Shown here piece after piece: positions 13,590 to 16,405 of a DNA stretch of 16,405 bases. The notes under the pieces were generated by a model. The model searched no databases. It was not told the origin of the DNA and worked only from the letters and a program-made list of their open reading frames with translations. The position numbers and the translations under genes were made by a program. This DNA comes from Desulfobacteraceae bacterium. Lineage in GTDB: Bacteria > Desulfobacterota > Desulfobacteria > Desulfobacterales > Desulfobacteraceae. The DNA lies in NCBI GenBank assembly GCA_003354055.1, contig PIVQ01000089.1, forward strand, positions 1 through 16,405, in the 5' to 3' direction. Position 1 is the stretch's first letter. Each line of letters begins with the position of its first letter.

Positions 13590-16244
13590 TTAATAGGTCT
13601 CAATAACAATTGACGGGGTCTGTGTACCGGGATTCAGGATCTCTTCGAATTTCACATGATATACGGTTTCGGGCACAATCATCCGGGCGATTATCCCCTT
13701 GATGACGGTGCCTTTTTCGCATTGGTTTTTAATTTTTACGGCTGCGGTTGACTGGGAAAGAAAAGTGATATGGCTTGATTCGTCTTGTGCTCTTAAGGCC
13801 TTCAATCCTTTAATTTCATTTTCTATTTTTTGAATCTCTTCTTCATTATCTTCTACTTCAGCTTCCAAAGCATCCAGACGGAGCTTGAACTCTCTTTCAA
13901 TCCGTTCCATCTCAGACATCACAGGCTCTGCCGATTCCTCCGATTCCCCGGTGTCAGACTTTTTATCCTCAGATTCCGGATCCATTGGGTCCATTTTCTT
14001 TTTAATATGCTTGAGAACATGATCTATGTCCATTTTCTCTGTGGCTGTTATTATCTGTTTTAAAAAATCTTCGGCAATGTCTGTTTCAGGCAGTTTTAAA
14101 TAAAAGGTTTTGACGGATGAGAAGTCCGGCAGGTTGTACAAATAGGTGAGTTTGCCTTCAAGCCCTTCATACTGATAGAGCTCCGGTGCCTCAATGATGC
14201 AGGCCAATGTGTTTAATACCAATTGTTCACAAAGGTGTGTCTCTATTTCATTCACGTCTTTTTGGTAGGTCTCCGTCAGCTCCAAGATCTCACTTTCCTT
14301 TTTAAGAACAGACAATTCATCGTTTTTTTGACTGATGGTATGGTCCAGTGTCAGTAGATTGTCCCAGGGTTTCAGGCCAAACCTGAGAACAGCCGGGCCG
14401 TGTTCGCCTTTGACAACATCTTTGATTGTCATGCCGTCATAGGCCGTTATTTCGGATCCTGTAACCGTTGAATTAAAGGCCAAAAGTTCGCCGCCGGTCT
14501 GAATTTTTGAATCATTGACGGCCTTGGATACGCGAATTGATCCATGGCAGGTGATCTCAGTATTCCCCCCTGATTTACCGATATCTCCGTTTATCTGTAT
14601 GTCACCGGTACAGATGACACGTCCCAGAAGCGCCCCTTTGAGATCCAGGGAATCGCATCTTAAAACGGCCTCCGGGGTGATGGTGCCGCTGAGCGTAACC
14701 GCTGCCGATTCATAGGTGGTTTCCGTATCATTGCTGATATTGCCCCTGATGGTTTTGAGAACCGTTTTCTTAACCACCGGCTCAACCACAAGATTTGTTT
14801 CATTCTTTAGCGCAGGAAGACCGTCTATCCGCGCGAAAAAATCAGGGCCTTTCCTGATAACCCCGCTACCGGCATTCAGAGTAAAGATAGATGGTTTTGC
14901 AGGTTGGATGGGGTTACCCAGGACGGTTTTTCCGGGTCTTCCTTCCCTGCCGGGAATGATCCGGGCCACAATACAGCCCTTATGAATGAGAAGAGGGGCC
15001 TGGTCGCCTTTTATATTTGGTATATCCGGCTCGTTTTCTTTTTCTGGCCCTTCATCTTCCTGGTTTTTTTCGTCCGCGTCTTTTCCTTTTTCAACGGTAT
15101 CCTCTTTCTCCGGAGGATTGTCCTGCTTGGATTCATCCTGGTCCGGCTCTGTCTTTCCCGGCTCCGGAGGATCCGCTTCCTCCGAATCAGTGTTATCCGG
15201 TTCTTCTATGACCGGTTCTGATTCATTGCCAAAGTAGAATTTAACGCTCTCATCGACGCATTGCACCGGCGGATATCCCTTTGCAACCGTGATCTGGACA
15301 TTCAGTTCGGCATTTCGAATAAAATCTTCCAGAACATCATCGCTCACAATACCGAACGTGATCCCCACCCGCCGAAGCCAGATAAGAAATTCATAGCAGG
15401 GAATTTCCGTATCAATTGCTTTTATTTTTTTTGCAAATCCTTCAATGCCGTCTTTGGAGAGGCTGTAGTAAAAATGACTGCTGAGCTTTTTATAAATTTT
15501 TAGTTCAGCCTGAGCCGTATACAACGCCTTTTCAAGGTCAAGCCGCCGCTTTTCAAATTGCTTTTGCTGTACAAGGATCTCCTGAATGTCATTGTCGGAC
15601 ATCTCTACGGTTTCCCGGAGGATCTCACCTATGAACCGTGAACTGCCCTTTTCTGTTCTTTCATCTTTCTGAAGCTTTAAAGCCTCAATCACCTGATCTG
15701 TGGTCACCCGTTCATTTTTGATTGCAAAGGCCGCGAACCGCTTGTTGATATCGTCTTTTTGCGGTTGCGTCTCTCCCATTTCATTAAAGGCGTCAAGAAG
15801 CTGTTCATTTTTAATCCGGTTTTGCGTCAGCAGGATCGTGAGCTGATCCGTGGTGGTGATGAGTCTGTTCTCAACCAGGATTTCTCCGATTTTCATATTG
15901 ATCTGGTTTTTTTCAAAACACGATTTCTGATATTTAAGGGCCTGGGTTACATTCTCCTCAGAGACCATGCCGTTGGCAACGGCAAGCTTCCCGAACTGCT
16001 GATCCTGGCTTTGGGTCTCCAAATGCGCTGTAAAATCGAGCAGATAATCAATCCTTTCATCAGAGACAAGTTCATCCTGCCTGAAAATATCAAGAACATC
16101 TATATTTGGATTCTCTTTGGACTCTTCTTCCAACCGCTTGATTAATTCTTCTTTTTTACTGGCAAAAATAAACATGCAGTCACAGGCCAGATTAACAAGG
16201 CGTATGTTCTGTTCGGATTGATTTAAGTTTTTAATTGAATCCAT
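13590..16244 (-). CDS. FapA/DUF342-family protein with N-terminal MshEN-like repeats
   Basis: 884 residues from ATG 16244; a TTG 15 bases upstream is possible, but neither has a strong ribosome site. Cytosolic, with no signal peptide. Two repeats of the type GKLxVxNxxVSxxxVxxALxxQK...xIGEILxE lie at about 84-142 and 169-227, resembling the MshEN/GSPII_E N-terminal domain, which in some proteins binds c-di-GMP. A FapA-like region ending AKGYPPVQCVDE follows (about 260-335), then a long acidic Pro/Glu/Asp linker (about 340-412). The core DUF342 motif GCIVARIIPGREGRPGKTVLG lies near 423-443. A right-handed beta-helix spans about 525-610 (GALLGRVICTGDIQINGDIG), and a charged coiled coil lies near the C-terminus (about 780-830). 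FapA proteins are polymer-forming scaffolds, some linked to motility or signalling; the role here is unknown. Its 3' end is duplicated at 9113-9415. Stop TAA. Confidence 0.88.
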   Translation of the reverse strand: MDSIKNLNQSEQNIRLVNLACDCMFIFASKKEELIKRLEEESKENPNIDVLDIFRQDELVSDERIDYLLDFTAHLETQSQDQQFGKLAVANGMVSEENVTQALKYQKSCFEKNQINMKIGEILVENRLITTTDQLTILLTQNRIKNEQLLDAFNEMGETQPQKDDINKRFAAFAIKNERVTTDQVIEALKLQKDERTEKGSSRFIGEILRETVEMSDNDIQEILVQQKQFEKRRLDLEKALYTAQAELKIYKKLSSHFYYSLSKDGIEGFAKKIKAIDTEIPCYEFLIWLRRVGITFGIVSDDVLEDFIRNAELNVQITVAKGYPPVQCVDESVKFYFGNESEPVIEEPDNTDSEEADPPEPGKTEPDQDESKQDNPPEKEDTVEKGKDADEKNQEDEGPEKENEPDIPNIKGDQAPLLIHKGCIVARIIPGREGRPGKTVLGNPIQPAKPSIFTLNAGSGVIRKGPDFFARIDGLPALKNETNLVVEPVVKKTVLKTIRGNISNDTETTYESAAVTLSGTITPEAVLRCDSLDLKGALLGRVICTGDIQINGDIGKSGGNTEITCHGSIRVSKAVNDSKIQTGGELLAFNSTVTGSEITAYDGMTIKDVVKGEHGPAVLRFGLKPWDNLLTLDHTISQKNDELSVLKKESEILELTETYQKDVNEIETHLCEQLVLNTLACIIEAPELYQYEGLEGKLTYLYNLPDFSSVKTFYLKLPETDIAEDFLKQIITATEKMDIDHVLKHIKKKMDPMDPESEDKKSDTGESEESAEPVMSEMERIEREFKLRLDALEAEVEDNEEEIQKIENEIKGLKALRAQDESSHITFLSQSTAAVKIKNQCEKGTVIKGIIARMIVPETVYHVKFEEILNPGTQTPSIVIETY

Positions 16245-16405
16245 TATTCTCTTATTCAAAGCGATTGTTTTTTTAAAAATTCAGTATCGCCTTTAAAAAA
16301 GGCTGTGGAGATGATTGTATTTAAATTACAACAAAACAATTCACAAAGCAAAAAATACCGAAAATTAAGTTTTGATTTTCAATCAGGCGGATGAACTTGT
16401 TTCAG
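16245..16405. other. AT-rich leader of the fapA-like gene
   Basis: No gene seen. It contains a small hairpin GCCTTT-AAA-AAAGGC (16289-16303) and TTGTA-7-TACAA around 16315-16332. On the minus strand TACAAT could serve as a -10 box, but no -35 at proper spacing was found. Confidence 0.4.

Noticed and set aside
14904..15237. Several plus-strand open frames of 64-105 codons
   Set aside because: They are antisense to the acidic linker of the fapA-like gene; low-complexity codons there leave other frames open.
1..16405. CRISPR array, insertion sequence with intact transposase, rRNA or phage genes
   Set aside because: No regularly spaced repeats, complete transposase frames, rRNA-like sequence or phage structural genes were seen.

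Overview
The window looks like a chromosomal segment of a sulfate-reducing deltaproteobacterium of the Desulfobacteraceae/Desulfobacterota type. That is an inference from the bacterial split pyrrolysyl-tRNA synthetase, a non-pyrrolysine MttB-family methyltransferase, abundant signalling genes and moderate GC with AT-rich spacers. I cannot name the species.

Layout. 1-917: the 3' part of a PAS-GGDEF diguanylate cyclase whose PAS homology runs upstream through an in-frame TAA. 976-997: a strong GAAA-loop hairpin. 1030-1102: tRNA-Pyl (anticodon CUA). 1128-4343: a tight pyl operon in the order pylSn, pylC, pylD, pylSc, with no room for pylB. 4418-5836: an MttB-superfamily methyltransferase that has no internal TAG. 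5938-9100: a TetR regulator, a radical SAM protein with a CX4CX2C cluster motif, and an aldehyde dehydrogenase. Near-identical palindromes lie in front of tetR and in front of the radical SAM gene, so TetR probably controls itself and the two enzymes. 9113-about 9415 (minus): a decayed copy of the 3' end of the fapA-like gene found whole at 13590-16244. 9495-10007 (minus): a small unrecognised protein with its own leader and terminator-like hairpin. 10032-10548: no gene seen. 10617-11285 (plus) and 11288-13189 (minus): a NarL-type response regulator and a 7TMR-DISM histidine kinase, convergent and 2 nt apart, probably partners. 13190-13589: gene remnants. 13590-16244 (minus): a FapA/DUF342 protein with N-terminal MshEN-like repeats.

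How the genes work together. PylC and PylD make pyrrolysine from methylornithine and lysine; PylSc with PylSn charges tRNA-Pyl, which reads UAG. Methylornithine needs PylB, which must be encoded elsewhere. Three genes here (mttB homolog, aldehyde dehydrogenase, small minus-strand gene) end in UAG, each with a second stop within eight codons. This is what one would expect where UAG can be read as an amino acid, although three cases are not proof. The kinase/regulator pair and the GGDEF protein are signalling modules whose targets cannot be read from the sequence.
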